Shown here: piece by piece, positions 5,192 to 5,606 of the stretch
How positions within the stretch are numbered: position 1 is the first letter of the stretch
Layout of the letters: the number at the start of each line of letters is the position of its first letter
Position numbers and translations under genes: made by a program
Assembly (NCBI GenBank): GCA_013335235.1
Contig: JAAXVZ010000036.1
Coordinates: 3,370 to 8,975, forward strand
From: Nanobdellota archaeon
Lineage (GTDB): Archaea > Nanobdellota > Nanobdellia > Woesearchaeales > GW2011-AR15
Direction: 5' to 3'
Length of the DNA: 5,606 nucleotides
The notes under the pieces: model-generated
What the model saw: the letters and a program-made list of their open reading frames with translations, nothing else
The model's database searches: none
Told to the model about the DNA's origin: nothing

Positions 5192-5606
5192 ATGGTCATG
5201 CTCTCCCCTAGCACTCTCTCTCTTTTTGAGGACTGCCCAAGATGCTTCTATCTCCAGTTCAATAAAGGCTTCAAGAGGCCAGACAGCATCTTCCCAAGCC
5301 TGCCTGCAGGCATGGACAGGATACTAAAGGAGCACTTTGATTCATTCATTGGTAAAGATGAACTGCCACCTGAATTAGTGAAGCACAAAGTGAAGGCTAC
5401 CTTATTCTCAGATAAGAATCTCCTAGAAACCTGGCGGGATTATAAGAAAGGATTGAGTTGGCCAGATGGAAACGGAAATATCCTGAAAGGAGCTGTCGAC
5501 AATATCCTTGTCCATGGGAACAAGCTGATTGTATTGGATTACAAAACTAGGGGATATGAGCTGAAGGAAGATTCGCATGAGTATTACAGGAGCCAACTGA
5601 ACATCT
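5192..5606 (+). CDS. PD-(D/E)XK nuclease, Cas4/RecB-like, partial
   Basis: The first 138 codons are present; the gene runs off the right edge. The N-terminus LSPSTLSLFEDCPRCFYLQF (4-23) followed by G-F-K-R-P (26-30) and FPSLPAGMDRILKEHFD (34-50) is typical of a small archaeal/candidate-phylum PD-(D/E)XK family that I know only as uncharacterised. Nuclease core residues follow in order: G-A-V-D103 (100-103), then D116-Y-K118 in V-L-D-Y-K-T-R-G (114-121), and Q135 in Y-Y-R-S-Q-L-N (131-137), the position of the motif IV glutamine. Metal-dependent DNA cleavage or end processing is expected. C15 and C18 (C-P-R-C) recall the N-terminal iron-sulfur cysteine of Cas4, but the C-terminal cysteines lie outside the window and no cas genes or CRISPR array are nearby. 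ATG 5192 is preferred on promoter spacing; ATG 5198 is the alternative. Confidence 0.88.
   Translation, partial: MVMLSPSTLSLFEDCPRCFYLQFNKGFKRPDSIFPSLPAGMDRILKEHFDSFIGKDELPPELVKHKVKATLFSDKNLLETWRDYKKGLSWPDGNGNILKGAVDNILVHGNKLIVLDYKTRGYELKEDSHEYYRSQLNI

Noticed and set aside
5192..5606. Calling the last gene cas4
   Set aside because: Only the N-terminal third or half is visible, the diagnostic C-terminal cysteines are out of the window, and no cas genes or repeats are present.
1..5606. CRISPR array, tRNA/rRNA gene or insertion sequence
   Set aside because: I found no regularly spaced repeats, no tRNA-like T-arm (GTTCRA-type) with a matching cloverleaf, no rRNA-like stretch and no transposase frame or terminal inverted repeats.

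Overview
The window looks like part of an archaeal genome, probably from an uncultivated lineage such as a DPANN archaeon; the exact phylum cannot be fixed from this stretch. The evidence is AT-rich TATA-box-like promoters about 26 bp before start codons, GGTG/GGTGAT ribosome binding sites inside the operon, frequent AGA/AGG and ATA codons, and archaeal-looking protein families (a YprB-type RNase H-fold exonuclease, a short Dus, a small Cas4/RecB-like PD-(D/E)XK protein).

Layout. From about 2500 down to 1, on the minus strand, lies a three-gene operon in the order metallo-beta-lactamase-fold hydrolase (2438-1419), sugar-1-phosphate nucleotidyltransferase-like protein (1422-664) and a Tat-exported protein (667 to beyond the left edge). 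Both junctions are 4-base ATGA overlaps, so the three proteins are probably made together. The visible part of the Tat protein resembles the region that precedes DUF2334-type polysaccharide-deacetylase domains, so the operon may serve surface glycan metabolism.

An AT-rich spacer (2439-2663) with two inverted repeats separates this operon from a minus-strand YprB-like exonuclease (3368-2664). A divergent promoter region (3369-3441) then leads to a plus-strand unit: a 61-residue four-cysteine protein, a 17-codon mini-ORF joined by ATGA overlaps on both sides, and a tRNA-dihydrouridine synthase (3674-4456). The synthase reading frame continues after its TAA stop with Dus-like C-terminal sequence up to a second TAA at 4510, which suggests a recent nonsense change.

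An AT-rich, unrecognised membrane protein (5038-4553) faces the synthase convergently. The window closes with the start of a Cas4/RecB-like PD-(D/E)XK nuclease (5192 to beyond the right edge). Four genes that begin transcription units carry a TATA-like box centred about 26-28 bp before the ATG, which fits leaderless mRNAs. I saw no tRNA, rRNA, CRISPR array or insertion sequence.
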